From Nocardia nova (GTDB taxonomy: Bacteria; Actinomycetota; Actinomycetes; Mycobacteriales; Mycobacteriaceae): a stretch of 64,000 nt of DNA. A program made the position numbers and the translations under genes. This document shows positions 26,197 through 35,980 of the stretch, piece after piece (positions within the stretch are counted from its first letter, which is position 1; every line of letters begins with the position of its first letter). The stretch is from contig NZ_PSZE01000031.1 in the NCBI RefSeq assembly GCF_002933465.1, positions 1 to 64,000 of the forward strand, in the 5' to 3' direction. A model generated the notes under the pieces. It saw only the letters and a program-made list of their open reading frames with translations, was not told the origin of the DNA and made no database searches.

Positions 26197-26850
26197 TCAC
26201 ACCTGCCGGATACGGAGAAACGAACCGGCGGAATCGAATTCGGCGATCATGTCCGACCGAGCGGACGTCACGTCGGCAACGATGCGGATGTCGCGTCCGA
26301 ACCGGCTCACGACGACCACCGGGACGACACCGTCGGCGAGGGCACTGCGGGCGCGGGCTGTCTCGACGATCGACTCGAGCCGGGTGAGGCCGGGTACGTC
26401 GCCGAGGGAGAAGCATTCGCCGTCCAGGTTGTCGAAGGCCGAGACGCGCACCGGCCGCGGTGCGCTCACGACGCCGAGGCGATAGGAGTAGTCGTCGAGT
26501 TCGCGTGGGCGCTGCGGAGTTCGGACGCGCAGGAAGACGGCCGGTTCGCGGGTGCTCAGATCGTCGTGGTCGGCCAGGAATGCGGTCACCTGGTCGGGCT
26601 GGTCGGCCAGGACCAGCCGGAACTGCGTCGACTCGGGAGCGACGAACATCACCACACTGGCCTGAATGTCGCCGGTGCCCAAGCGGTTTCGCACCGCCTC
26701 GAATGCCGCGGCGGGCAGTCCGTCCACCAGGCCGCCCCCGCGAGCACGGATCTGCTGCTCGAAGGCGTCGCGTTCCACCGCGCCGACGCAGCCACAGGCG
26801 ATCAACACGACCGAGCACACCACGGCCCGAAGCCACCTACGACGGCGCAT
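26197..26850 (-). CDS. putative lipoprotein, function unknown
   Basis: 217 aa with an RRRR-W start, a hydrophobic core and a lipobox-like CSVVLIACGC, indicating a signal peptidase II substrate (Cys near residue 20). The rest is soluble alpha/beta with no motif I recognise. It is the upstream gene of a two-gene operon with the 122-aa membrane protein. Confidence 0.7.
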   Translation of the reverse strand: MRRRRWLRAVVCSVVLIACGCVGAVERDAFEQQIRARGGGLVDGLPAAAFEAVRNRLGTGDIQASVVMFVAPESTQFRLVLADQPDQVTAFLADHDDLSTREPAVFLRVRTPQRPRELDDYSYRLGVVSAPRPVRVSAFDNLDGECFSLGDVPGLTRLESIVETARARSALADGVVPVVVVSRFGRDIRIVADVTSARSDMIAEFDSAGSFLRIRQV

Positions 26851-27111
26851 GCCGGAATGGTAAGTGTCGCCGCCGGAATCCGCGCGCCCGATATGCGAGA
26901 AATTCCCCCGGTCGAGCCGGGCGCCGTGCGACCATCGCTGATCTCCGGCCGGACAACTCGATCAGCGAGATCGCAATGACGGCGTGCACCGAGCGGGCGC
27001 CGGGACCCCGCTGCGATGTGAGCGTGCCGCGGCGCACGTCGAGGCGGGGTTCACGGGCCCGCCCGGGTCCGGCGTCATTCGCCCCGGCCCGGCGCGTGGT
27101 AGGAAAGGGGC

Positions 27112-28461
27112 GTGACAGGTGTACAGCGCGAGTCCCGCTCCCGGGCGGAAGCCGAAGTGGTCGAATTGGTCAGCACGCTGATTCGCTTCGACACCTCCAA
27201 TACCGGGGTGCTGGAAACCACCAAGGGTGAACGCGAATGTGCGCAGTGGGTGGCCGACCAGCTGCAGCAGGCCGGATACACCACCGAATACGTGGAGTCG
27301 GGTGCGCCGGGGCGCGGAAATGTGTTCGCGCGCTTGCCCGGAGCCGATCCCAGCCGTGGCGCCCTGATGATCCACGGGCATCTGGACGTGGTGCCGGCCG
27401 AGGCCGCGGACTGGAGTGTGCATCCGTTCTCGGGCGCGATCCGCGACGGCTACGTGTGGGGCCGCGGCGCGATCGATATGAAGGATATGGTCGGCATGAT
27501 GCTGGCGGTGGCCCGCCAGTTCAAGATCGAGGGCACGGTGCCGCCGCGCGATCTGGTGTTCGCGTTCCTCGCCGACGAGGAGAACGGCGGCAAGTGGGGC
27601 TCACAGTGGCTGGCCGACAACCGGCCGGGTCTGTTCGAGGGGGTCACCGAGGCGGTCGGCGAGGTCGGCGGCTTCTCGCTGACCGTGCCGCGCCGCGACG
27701 GCACCGAGCGGCGGCTGTATCTGGTGGAAACCGCCGAAAAGGGCCTGGGCTGGATGCGGTTGCGCGCCAAGGCTCGCGCCGGCCACGGCTCGTTCCTGCA
27801 CGACGACAACGCGGTCACGATTCTGGCCGAGGCGGTGGCGCGGCTGGGTAAGCACACGTTCCCGCTGGTGCTGTCCGATTCGGTGGCCGAATTCCTGGCC
27901 GCGGTCAGCGAGGAGACCGGCATCGACTTCGATCCGGACAGCCCGGATATCGAAGGGCAGCTCGCGAAACTGGGCACCATCTCGCGCATCATCGGCGCCA
28001 CCTTGCGCGACACCGCCAACCCGACCATGTTGCGCGCCGGGTACAAGGCGAACGTCATTCCGCAGACCGCCGAGGCCACCGTGGACTGCCGGGTGGTGCC
28101 GGGCCGGCAGGCCGCCTTCGAACGGGAGGTCGACGAGCTGATCGGCCCGGACGTGGAGCGCGAGTGGATCACCAAACTCGACTCCTACGAGACCACCTTC
28201 GACGGGCATCTGGTGGATGCGATGAACGACGCGATCCTGGCCCACGACCCCAACGGCCGCACCGTGCCCTACATGCTCTCCGGCGGTACGGATGCGAAAG
28301 CCTTCGCGCGCTTGGGAATTCGATGCTTCGGCTTCGCGCCGCTGCAATTGCCGCCGGAACTGGATTTCTCCGCACTGTTCCACGGCGTAGACGAACGGGT
28401 GCCGGTGTCGGCGCTGGAATTCGGCGCGCGCGTCATGGAGCATTTCCTGTTGCACAGCTGA
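27112..28461 (+). CDS. M20/M25/M40 family metallopeptidase, Rv2141c-like
   Basis: 449 aa from a GTG start after GAAAGGGGC. Zinc site residues are visible: HGHLDVVP (His, catalytic Asp), GRGAIDMKD (bridging Asp), DEENGGKWG (catalytic Glu), and a late His in LFHGVDERV. It has a normal dimerisation domain in the middle (GHGSFLHDDNAVTILAEA). Family members cleave dipeptides or N-acyl amino acids. It is paired with a PEBP gene 33 bp downstream, as I recall for Rv2141c-Rv2140c in M. tuberculosis. Confidence 0.9.
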   Translation: MTGVQRESRSRAEAEVVELVSTLIRFDTSNTGVLETTKGERECAQWVADQLQQAGYTTEYVESGAPGRGNVFARLPGADPSRGALMIHGHLDVVPAEAADWSVHPFSGAIRDGYVWGRGAIDMKDMVGMMLAVARQFKIEGTVPPRDLVFAFLADEENGGKWGSQWLADNRPGLFEGVTEAVGEVGGFSLTVPRRDGTERRLYLVETAEKGLGWMRLRAKARAGHGSFLHDDNAVTILAEAVARLGKHTFPLVLSDSVAEFLAAVSEETGIDFDPDSPDIEGQLAKLGTISRIIGATLRDTANPTMLRAGYKANVIPQTAEATVDCRVVPGRQAAFEREVDELIGPDVEREWITKLDSYETTFDGHLVDAMNDAILAHDPNGRTVPYMLSGGTDAKAFARLGIRCFGFAPLQLPPELDFSALFHGVDERVPVSALEFGARVMEHFLLHS

Positions 28462-28494
28462 CGATCCGCTCGACTAGCAGAAAGGACGGTCCTC

Positions 28495-29046
28495 GTGCCC
28501 GACTATTCCTACAATCCCTATGCGGCGTTGCCGCAGCTGCCCGCGTTCACCCTTACCTCCACCGATGTCACCGACGGACAGCCTCTGGGTAACGAACAGG
28601 TCAGCGGGGTGTTCGGGGCGGGCGGCCGAGATATCTCCCCGCAATTGTCGTGGAGCGGATTCCCGGCCGAGACCAAGAGTTTCGCGGTCACCGTATACGA
28701 CCCGGACGCACCGACCGGCTCGGGCTTCTGGCACTGGGCCGTCGCCGACATCCCGGCTTCGGTGACCTCGCTGGAATCCGGTGCGGGCAGCGCCGGAGAG
28801 GGCAGCGAAGGCGGCGCCCTGCCGAGCGGTGCGATACAGCTGCGCAACGACGGAGGCTTCGCCGGATTCGTCGGCGCCGGTCCGCCGCCCGGACACGGCT
28901 ACCACCGCTACTTCATCGTGGTGCACGCCGTGGACGTCGAATCGCTAGGAATCGACGCGGACGCGACCCCGGCATATCTGGGCTTCAACCTGTTCTCGCA
29001 CGCTATCGCGCGCGCGACGCTCGTCGGCACCTACGAACAGAAGTAG
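28495..29046 (+). CDS. phosphatidylethanolamine-binding protein family (YbhB/Rv2140c-like)
   Basis: 183 aa with the PEBP signature: [12 protein letters not shown], then [20 protein letters not shown] near residues 60-85, and [15 protein letters not shown] later. The anion-binding pocket (DPDAP, HW, HRYxF) is intact. It follows the M20 gene in an operon. The transposon at 29106 begins 60 bp after its stop. Confidence 0.92.
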   Translation: MPDYSYNPYAALPQLPAFTLTSTDVTDGQPLGNEQVSGVFGAGGRDISPQLSWSGFPAETKSFAVTVYDPDAPTGSGFWHWAVADIPASVTSLESGAGSAGEGSEGGALPSGAIQLRNDGGFAGFVGAGPPPGHGYHRYFIVVHAVDVESLGIDADATPAYLGFNLFSHAIARATLVGTYEQK

Positions 29047-29100
29047 TCCCGGCGCGTCGGCGGGATCTTCGGGTAGCTGCCGAAGGCCCCGCCGTCGTGA

Positions 29101-29105
29101 AACAG
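29101..29105. repeat. 5-bp target-site duplication, left copy (AACAG)
   Basis: AACAG lies immediately outside the left terminal repeat and is repeated directly after the right one (34121-34125). A 5-bp duplication is the rule for Tn3-family insertion. Confidence 0.85.
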
Positions 29106-29154
29106 AGGGTTCCGGTAGTAATCGCGCGAAAAACAACGACGATGGCTCGACCAG
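29106..29154 (+). repeat. transposon left terminal inverted repeat
   Basis: Starts AGGGTTCCGGTAGTAATCG and continues GCGAAAAACAAC to GACCAG. It matches the reverse complement of 34072-34120 at 44 of 49 positions. The outermost base is A here and G at the other end, where Tn3 relatives usually have GGGG. Confidence 0.92.
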
Positions 29155-29493
29155 CGGCTATGCCGCTGAATTGATTTGTGGTCAGAACCACAGTGCAGTT
29201 GCGCCGGAATGCGTTTGGTCCCGACCGGGACCAAGTAGCCGGTCGGGGTCTTCTCCCCATGGGGCTGGCTTGTCGGCTCAGGGCGTCCTGGCGCGGACTC
29301 GACGCCTGGGAAATCCGTTGATGTCTTCAAATGACCCTTTGACGACACGACCCCAGAGCCCGCCTTCGACCCACCGCAATCATGCGGAAACAGCCCATCC
29401 AATCCAATGCCATCCGCTCCCGATTGACGACAGGGTTTGAAGACAGATAGAACCGTGAACGGACACCACACCGGGGACGGAAGGGGCTCTGCG
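29155..29493. promoter_or_regulatory. gap before resolvase with two perfect palindromes, candidate res site
   Basis: Between the left end and the resolvase gene lie two perfect dyads: TGTGGT-CAGA-ACCACA (29177-29192) and TTGGTCCC-GACC-GGGACCAA (29215-29234). In Tn3-family elements the resolution site with several resolvase-binding dyads lies next to the resolvase gene. These palindromes fit that place, but the canonical three-subsite layout was not confirmed. Confidence 0.4.
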
Positions 29494-30268
29494 ATGGCCG
29501 AACTCGTCTACACGCGGGTATCCACCGACGAGCGGAGCACCGACCGCCGCGGTGACCGGCTGACAGTGTCCGAGCTGTACCGGCTGTGCCGCGACCTCGC
29601 CGACATCCTCGCCGTCCGCGACTGGTGCCAGCAACACGGCGTGAAACTGCGGGTACTGTCCGGGGCACTGTCGGGCATCACCGACCTGGCCGCCGCCGAC
29701 GCGACCACCACCATGCTGGTCAACGTGGTGATCTCGGTCGGCCAATTCCAGCGCGACCTGCAAAACGAACTCACCCGCGAGGGCCTGGCCGCAGCCTGGG
29801 CACAAGGCGCCAGATCCGGCCGCCGCCCGCAGGTCGCCACGATCGGAGCATTGGAGAAGGTGCGCCGGGAATTCCGCGAAGGGACGAGCATCGCCGCTCT
29901 GGCCCGCCGCCACCATGTGAGCCGGGTCGCGATTCGCACCGCCGTGGCCGACCTGCTGCCCGGCCGACCCGCACAACCCGCGACCATCGGCGGCGGCGAC
30001 CCAGGCCCGATCCGAATCGAGATTCCGGGCAAGATCGCCCGCCACTTGACCAGCGACACCGTCGAACTCGGTGAGACCGAGCGCCACGCTCTACATCGAG
30101 GCCAGGAGGTACGACGCGGCCAGGGCTACAGCCTGCACGTCACCGCACCGCTGTAACGTTCAGCGGGCACTGCTGGCCGCCGCTGAAACTGTCGCTGAGA
30201 GCGCTGAAGCCGCCGACCGCAAGGCATTCCGGATCTACCGGGACCGGCTGAACGCCGCGACTACCTGA
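29494..30268 (+). pseudogene. serine resolvase/recombinase with internal deletion and C-terminal frameshift
   Basis: The N terminus MAELVYTRVSTDERSTDR carries the catalytic Ser context, but the sequence then jumps directly to GDRLTVSELYRLCRDLADIL. Full-length resolvases have about 45 more residues between these parts, so part of the catalytic fold is deleted in frame. The middle (TMLVNVVISVGQFQRDLQNE) and HTH (IAALARRHHVSRVAIRTAV) are normal. The frame stops at 30156. The expected C-terminal tail (VQRALLAAAETVAESAEAAD and on to RDRLNAATT) continues in another frame to 30268, showing a frameshift near 30150. Probably inactive. Confidence 0.75.
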
Positions 30269-30355
30269 TCGGTTCGCGCTTCGGACTCTGATCTGACGTT
30301 GTTCGTCCCCGTCGAGAGCGTGGTGATGGGATCACGATCGTTGTGGGACATCGCT

Positions 30356-31420
30356 TCAGGTGTTGGCGGGCAGATCCGTTCCGGCGCCCCGTCGGCGCAG
30401 TGCGACGAGGTCGTGGCGAGGCTGTGGGAGTGTTTGCTCGTGTGCGCCTTCGACGGTGAATCCGGCGTCGGTGATCATCTGGTGGTCGTCGATGCCGGGC
30501 TGGCCTTCGCTGGTCAGGTAGTCGCCCAGGAAGATCGAGTTGGCCAGGTGCAGTGCCAGGGGTTGCAGACTGCGCAGGTGGATCTCGCGCCCCCCGGCGA
30601 GACGGACCTCGACGTCCGGGAAGAAGAACCGGAACAGCGCAAGGATGCGCAGGCAGCGCTGCGGGGTGAGGTCCCATCGGTTGCCCAGCGGGGTTCCCTC
30701 GAACGGAATCAGGAAATTCACCGGCACCGAGTCCGGGTCGAGTTCGCGCAATGCGATCGCCACATCGACGACATCCTCGTCGGACTCACCCATGCCGAAA
30801 ATTGCCCCGGAGCATGGAGATAATCCGGCCGCGCCGGCGCGCGCGAGTGTATCCACGCGATCGGCGAAGGTGTGCGTTGTGCAGATTTCGGAGTAGCGGG
30901 CTTCGGCTGTATTGAGGTTGTGACTGTAGGCATGGGCGCCCGCCGCCGCGAGCCGTTGGGCCTGGCCTTCGCTCAGCAAGCCGAGGCACGCGCAGATCTC
31001 GACGTTCGGATTGTCGGCTTTGATTGCGGCGATGGTGTTTTCGATCCGAGTGATGTCACGTTCGCCGGGCCCCCGCCCGCTGGCGACGAGGCAAACGCGC
31101 TTCGCGCCCGCGCGTACCGCATGGTCGGCGATCTGCGCTGCGGTGTCCGGTGAAATCCACGAGTACTTGAGTACCTCGGATTTCGAACCGAGGCGCTGAG
31201 AGCAGTAGCCGCAATCTTCCGGACACAAACCGCTCTTCATGTTGACGATCGTGTTCAGTTTGACACGCATCCCGAAGAACTCACGCCGCACCCGTGAACC
31301 CGCGGCGACCACGTCGATCAGCGGTTCCGAACCCGCCAGCAGCGCCATCGCCTCTGCTCTTGTGGGAGCCACCCTGCCTAAAGCCTTGTCTACCAAGAGA
31401 TTCAACAATCCGCTCGTCAT
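30356..31420 (-). CDS. bioB: biotin synthase, transposon passenger
   Basis: 354-aa radical SAM enzyme that inserts sulfur into dethiobiotin. The radical-SAM cluster motif CPEDCGYC is intact. [12 protein letters not shown], the second-cluster Cys residues (CLVASG, CACLG) and the Arg in [11 protein letters not shown] match BioB. ATG 31420 is chosen because the domain begins directly after it. The alternative start 10 codons upstream lies close to the operator. It is the only intact gene in the transposon. A BioQ-like palindrome lies 22-36 bp before the start. Confidence 0.93.
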   Translation of the reverse strand: MTSGLLNLLVDKALGRVAPTRAEAMALLAGSEPLIDVVAAGSRVRREFFGMRVKLNTIVNMKSGLCPEDCGYCSQRLGSKSEVLKYSWISPDTAAQIADHAVRAGAKRVCLVASGRGPGERDITRIENTIAAIKADNPNVEICACLGLLSEGQAQRLAAAGAHAYSHNLNTAEARYSEICTTHTFADRVDTLARAGAAGLSPCSGAIFGMGESDEDVVDVAIALRELDPDSVPVNFLIPFEGTPLGNRWDLTPQRCLRILALFRFFFPDVEVRLAGGREIHLRSLQPLALHLANSIFLGDYLTSEGQPGIDDHQMITDAGFTVEGAHEQTLPQPRHDLVALRRRGAGTDLPANT

Positions 31421-31441
31421 GTCATGGCAACCTACCTCGAG

Positions 31442-31456
31442 ATTGAACACCGTTCA
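31442..31456 (-). promoter_or_regulatory. BioQ-like operator upstream of bioB
   Basis: A perfect palindrome TTGAAC-ACC-GTTCAA. It contains TGAAC-N3-GTTCA, which resembles the TGAAC-N3-GTT(A/C)-type operator I recall for the TetR-family biotin repressor BioQ of Corynebacterium and Mycobacterium. Its place just upstream of bioB supports regulation by the host's BioQ according to biotin supply. Confidence 0.75.
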
Positions 31457-31571
31457 AGTATGGCTGTGATCAGTAACTTCATTGAGAGCGGCACATCCCA
31501 GAGATAGGAAGGATCGCGAGTTCGCCCCAAAAGCTCCGCCGACTGTTTCATGCACATCAACCAGACCGACG

Positions 31572-34000
31572 TCAGAACAGGGTGTCCCGCACTCGCAGCG
31601 GCCGGTACCCGGTCGGCCCGAGCTGGGCCAACTCGGCGTCGATATCGACCTCGATCGCGCCGAAGAAGTTGATGTTCTCGCTGTGCGCCGGACTGATGTG
31701 GGACAGCACCACCTCGTCGATGAGGCGGCCCTCCCGGCGCATCTGATCCACCGCGAGGCCGTAATACTCTGTGGTCCAGGCGATTACCGCGTTCGTGGCC
31801 AGGGTCAGGCACCATGCCTGTTTGGTCTGGGCTTCCAGATGCCGGGCCCGGAACGCTCCTTCGTGAGCGTAGATGAGGTCGCGTTTGAGGGCGTGGATCG
31901 ACTCGCCATTGTTGAGCTGGCGGGAGATCTTGCGTCGATAGTCGGGATCCGACAGATACCGGGCTGCGTAGATGGTTCTGCGCATCGCGCCGTATTCCTT
32001 CAGCGCCGCGGCCAGGGCGTTCTCACGAGTCGACGCGGACAGCTTGCCCACCAGCAGCGACGCGGTGGCATGCCTGAACTTCAACGACCCGGCCAGCCGC
32101 AGCGGGTCGTCGTAGTGCTCGGCGATCAGGTCCAGATTCAGCTTGCGGGTCAGCAACGGCCCCGCGGTGGGGAACCGGGCCTCGGCGTCTGTGCGCGGGC
32201 CCGGCCGGTACAAGGTGATCCGGCCCAGATCCTTCTTGAGCGCCGTCGCCTCGGACGGGATGTCTTCGGCCGTCAACGGCGAGATCACCAGGCTCCCCCT
32301 CATCGAGGCGGACCGGGCCGTCGCCCTCGGCCAGAACCTTCTCCAGCTCGCCCATCGCCTCGTGCCATTCGTCGACGAGCGTGGCCAGCGCGCGAGCCGG
32401 ATCATCGGATTTGTCGACCAGACGGCAGAATTCGGCGCGCTGCGGCTCCCACTGATCACGGGTCAGCAGACAGGCGGCCGGATCGGCGTAGCGGCGCGAT
32501 CCCGGTACGAACACGTCCCCGGTGCGGAGCCCGTCCCGCAACCCGACCAGGACACACAGCTCCCGAAAGTGACGGTACGCAACAGCATTGCCGGACTTGC
32601 GAGCCTCGTCCAGGTATCCGCGCCACTTGGCCGGCACGAAACCGGTCGGCGCCTCGTCGAACACCTTCCGCCGGCCGGTAGCATTCAGCTCGCGCAGCAT
32701 GTCCACCGCGATCAGAAGCTCGGTCGCCGATGTCCCGCCGGCGAACCGCACCGTCGACAACACCGCCGGAGTGAACCGCCGCAGATACGTGTACGACGAA
32801 TCCAGCGCAGCCAGATGCCCGTGATCGCGCGGCAGCCTCGGCCGGGCCTGTGCGATTGCCGCACGCAGCCGCTCCCACCCGATGTCCTCACCGCGGATCA
32901 TGCCGCCGATGTCCTCGTCAGGGATTTGCGGATCGGTGAGGATCCTCAGCAGGTCATCCAGCAGGGCTTGGCGGTCCTCTCCGGTCTTGCCGCGTTCGGC
33001 GAGTTCTTCTTTCATCCGGTTCTCGGCGGCACTGAACTTCGCCGACAGCGCCTGATCGAACAGCGCCACCACCTCGTCGAGGACATCGACCGCCGACTGC
33101 GCCACCACCGTCAACAGGATCGGGTACCGCCGCTCCGGATCGCGGCGTTCCAGCGCCTGCACGGTCAGCCGACGCCCCAGCGTCGCCAGGAACCGGCGGC
33201 GTTCGGCCGGTAGCACCGACATGTCCACGGTGTCCGCGCCCAGGCCACGCAGATACCCCAGCTTCTCGACCTCGCTGCGCACTGCGGCCGCCGAAGCCTC
33301 CACCGGACCGGTCGACAACCAGCGCAGCCGCGACATCCCGATCGACACATCGGGGACCAGCAGAGCATCCGGCTCGGTGCAGCGCTGCGCGGTCAGCTCG
33401 TGCGAGACCCGGTCGTAGGTCTCGCGCTGCGCCTGCTCGCGGGCGTGCACGACCCGGCGTACAACAGTGTCCGGGCCGGGCCGGATCACCTTGGCCGACA
33501 GCAGGTACTCACACCCCAGCCGGAACAGCAGCGTCGGCGAATCGTGCTCCATCGCCCGCGCCAGCAGGAACTCGTCCAGCTCCTTCAGCTCCATCGCGCT
33601 CGCCGGCCGCCATCCCAAATACATCGCCGCCAACCGCAGATGCTCGGTGCGCGTCTGCGCGCGTTTGCCCTACGACCGAATCATCGACGCATCGACTTGC
33701 AGCTGATCCGCCAACCTGGCCACCGCCACCGGCGGCGCGTCGGCCACCCGATCCGGGACGAATCCCAGCCACGGCAACGAACACAACCTCACCGACAGCC
33801 CGAGCCGCTCCGCGGGCCCGCGGCCGCGGCCTGGCGTCACGAACGCAATAGCGGCCTGGCGTCACGAACGCAATATCGGCAGGGGTGAGCGTGAAGTACC
33901 GGAACAACTCATCACGGCTGATGTCCGGAAACTCCCGCAGCCGCTCCAACTTCCGCGAACACCCGTGTCGCCACGAAACCTGACCTCCAGCACACCGATT
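31572..34000 (-). pseudogene. Tn3-family transposase, multiply inactivated
   Basis: The N-terminal DUF4158 part reads LREFPDISRDELFRYFTLTPADIAFV, then a perfect 25-bp tandem duplication (33826-33875) shifts the frame. Collapsing one copy restores RGPAERLGLSVRLCSLPWLG, but the frame then meets a TAG at 33670-33672 where homologues have Tyr (RSYG). After a long clean stretch (start of open frame 33633), an extra base in the C5 run at 32295-32299 shifts the frame again. Finally TAEDIPSEATALKKDLGRI joins sequences normally separated by ~170 residues, so most of the DDE core is deleted. The C-terminal helices to VRDTLF are intact. Length ~810 codons against ~980 usual. Confidence 0.85.
33826..33875. 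repeat. perfect 25-bp tandem duplication within transposase
   Basis: Two identical adjacent 25-bp copies, 33826-33850 and 33851-33875, each starting GCGGCCTGGCGTCACG. Because 25 is not a multiple of three, the duplication frameshifts the transposase after its 'AFVTPG' segment. The perfect identity suggests a recent event. Confidence 0.9.
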
Positions 34001-34071
34001 GACCTCATCGGCAGCCAAGCCAAGCACCAACCGAGCCCGTCCGCAGCCCGAGCCGCTACGGCACATCGTGT

Positions 34072-34120
34072 CTGGTCAAGCCATTGTTGTTGTTTTTCGC
34101 ACGATTACTACCGGAACCCC
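34072..34120 (-). repeat. transposon right terminal inverted repeat
   Basis: Read outward-in on the minus strand: GGGGTTCCGGTAGTAATCG, then GCGAAAAACAAC to GACCAG. It differs from the left end at five positions only. Confidence 0.92.
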
Positions 34121-34125
34121 AACAG
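34121..34125. repeat. 5-bp target-site duplication, right copy (AACAG)
   Basis: Direct repeat of 29101-29105 just outside the right end. The match happens to extend two further bases (AG), the first of which coincides with the left terminal base. Confidence 0.85.
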
Positions 34126-34147
34126 AGTGTGTACGAAACCGATTCGA

Positions 34148-35980
34148 CTAGAGGTTGTGCACTCCCTCGGGGACCGGATCGGTGTAGAGCTCGGCGATGT
34201 CGGCGGCGTATTCGGCGGCGATCGGCGAGCGCTTCAACTTCAGCGTGGGAGTGAGTTCGACGCCGCCGGGTTCCCAGGCCCGCGCGAGGATGCGGAACCG
34301 CTTGATCTGCTCCACCCGCGACAGTTTGGCGTTACCGGCGACGATCGCGCCGCGCACCTCCTCGAGGATCTGCGGATGGGCCGCGAGGGCGTCGAGATCG
34401 GCGTCGGGGATGCCCAGCGCTTTCGCCCGCACGGCGACGGTGTCGGGATCGAGCACGACCAGCGCGGCAATGTACGGGCGGGACTCGCCGATGGCGACGA
34501 TCTGGCCGATCAGCGACGAGGCGGCCTTCACCGAATTCTCGATATTGGTGGGGGAGATGTTCTTGCCGGCCTCGGTGATGATCAATTCCTTCTTGCGGTC
34601 CACGATGGTGACGTAGCCGTCACCATCGATGGTCGCGATATCGCCGGTGTGCAGCCAGCCGTCGGAATCGAGGGCCTCACTGGTCTTCTCGGGCATCTTG
34701 CGGTAGCCGTGGGTGACGATGCCGCCGCGGATGAGCAGTTCGCCGTCGCTGTCGAGGCGGATCTCCACCCCGTCGACGGCCCGGCCCACCGATCCGGGGC
34801 GGGGCTTGTCGAGTTCGGTGAAGGTGCCGACGCCGGTGGTCTCCGACATACCCCACACCTCGCTGACCGTGAATCCCAGCCCCAGCAGGAATTCCAGCGT
34901 CTCCGGCGGGATCGCGGCCGCGCCGGAGGAGGCGACCTTCAGCTCGTCCAGGCCGAGAGTGGCGCGCAACTTCGACAGCACCAGCGTATCGGCGAGTGTG
35001 TGCTGGACGGCCAGCAGCGGGCCGCCGTTGCCGCCGGCCAGTCGCGCCCGGGCGGTGGCCACGCCGACGCCGATCGCCCATCGTGCCAGCGCCTTCTTGA
35101 CCGCGCTGGATTCGGTGGCGATCGCCGCGTCCACACCGGCCTTGATCTTCTGCCACACCCGCGGCACACCGAAGAAGAAGGTCGGCCGGGCGTCGGGCAG
35201 GGCGGCGGCGATCTCGCGCGGATCCGGCACGCAGGTGATGGTGACGCCGGTGAACAGGTTCAGGCAGTGCCCGGAGATGCGGTCGGCGACATGGGCGGCC
35301 GGCAGGTACGACACCGCCCGGGCGTCGATATCGGCGACGAGGGCACCATTGGTGAGCGCGACGATCTGGGCGACGACATTGGCGTGGGTGATCTCGACGC
35401 CCTTGGACGGCCCGGTGGTGCCGGAGGTGTAGATCAGGGTGGCCAGATCGTCGGGCCGCACCGACTGCCAGGCGGCGTCGAAATCGAAATCCTCGGCCGG
35501 ATCGTTTTCGACCTGATCGAGGGTCAGCCCGACCTCGGGTGCGGCGCCGTCGACGACGATCACGTGCTCGAGTTGCACCCCGGAGGCGGTGATCGGCGCC
35601 AGGAACGCCTGTTCGGTGACGACCACGCCGTTCTCGGCGTTGCCGAACACGTGCGCGATCTGTTCGGGAGAGCTGGTGTTGTACACCGAGAACGGGGTGG
35701 CGCCCAGATGCAGGATCGCGGTGTCGACCAGATTGAACTCCGGCCGGTTGGTGAGCATGATCCCGACCGTGTCACCGTGCGCCACACCGAGTTTCGCCAG
35801 CCCGGCCGCGATCGCGCGCACCCGGCGCGCGTAGTCGGCCCAGGTGATCTGCTGGGTACCGCCGACGGTCCGCAACGCGACCTGGTTCGGGCGTAGTGTC
35901 GCCGTCTGCTGGAAGGCCTCTGGCACGGTGCGGACCGTGGCGCCGGTGTGGTGGGTGTAGCCGATCTCTGCTGTGGTCAT
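34148..35980 (-). CDS. long-chain fatty acid-CoA ligase (FadD15-like)
   Basis: 610-aa AMP-forming acyl-CoA synthetase. ATP loop YTSGTTGPSKGVE near residue 180, a second motif VWGMSETTGVGTFT, hinge region GWLHTGDIATIDGDGYVTIVDRKKE, and a C-terminal domain with LKLKRSPI. It activates long-chain fatty acids for beta-oxidation or lipid synthesis. The length is normal for FAA/FadD15-type enzymes. It is transcribed toward the transposon, and its stop lies 28 bp beyond the right end. Confidence 0.92.
   Translation of the reverse strand: MTTAEIGYTHHTGATVRTVPEAFQQTATLRPNQVALRTVGGTQQITWADYARRVRAIAAGLAKLGVAHGDTVGIMLTNRPEFNLVDTAILHLGATPFSVYNTSSPEQIAHVFGNAENGVVVTEQAFLAPITASGVQLEHVIVVDGAAPEVGLTLDQVENDPAEDFDFDAAWQSVRPDDLATLIYTSGTTGPSKGVEITHANVVAQIVALTNGALVADIDARAVSYLPAAHVADRISGHCLNLFTGVTITCVPDPREIAAALPDARPTFFFGVPRVWQKIKAGVDAAIATESSAVKKALARWAIGVGVATARARLAGGNGGPLLAVQHTLADTLVLSKLRATLGLDELKVASSGAAAIPPETLEFLLGLGFTVSEVWGMSETTGVGTFTELDKPRPGSVGRAVDGVEIRLDSDGELLIRGGIVTHGYRKMPEKTSEALDSDGWLHTGDIATIDGDGYVTIVDRKKELIITEAGKNISPTNIENSVKAASSLIGQIVAIGESRPYIAALVVLDPDTVAVRAKALGIPDADLDALAAHPQILEEVRGAIVAGNAKLSRVEQIKRFRILARAWEPGGVELTPTLKLKRSPIAAEYAADIAELYTDPVPEGVHNL

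Larger units (their letters stand above)
29106..34120. mobile_element. Tn3-family transposon carrying bioB, transposition genes inactivated
   Basis: A 5,015-bp element bounded by 49-bp inverted repeats (44/49 identical) and flanked by AACAG duplications. Contents in order: left end, a 340-bp gap with palindromes (possible res), a damaged serine resolvase (+), intact bioB (-) and a multiply broken transposase (-) starting near the right end. It sits between the PEBP gene and the acyl-CoA ligase gene. The ends and duplication are well preserved while both recombination genes are dead, which suggests either transposition in trans or decay after insertion. Confidence 0.9.

Noticed and set aside
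32143-33213. 356-codon plus-strand frame inside the transposon
   Set aside because: Antisense to the transposase remnant, with no domain or ribosome site.
34713-35432. Plus-strand frame opposite the acyl-CoA ligase
   Set aside because: Antisense to a complete ligase with all motifs; low-complexity shadow.
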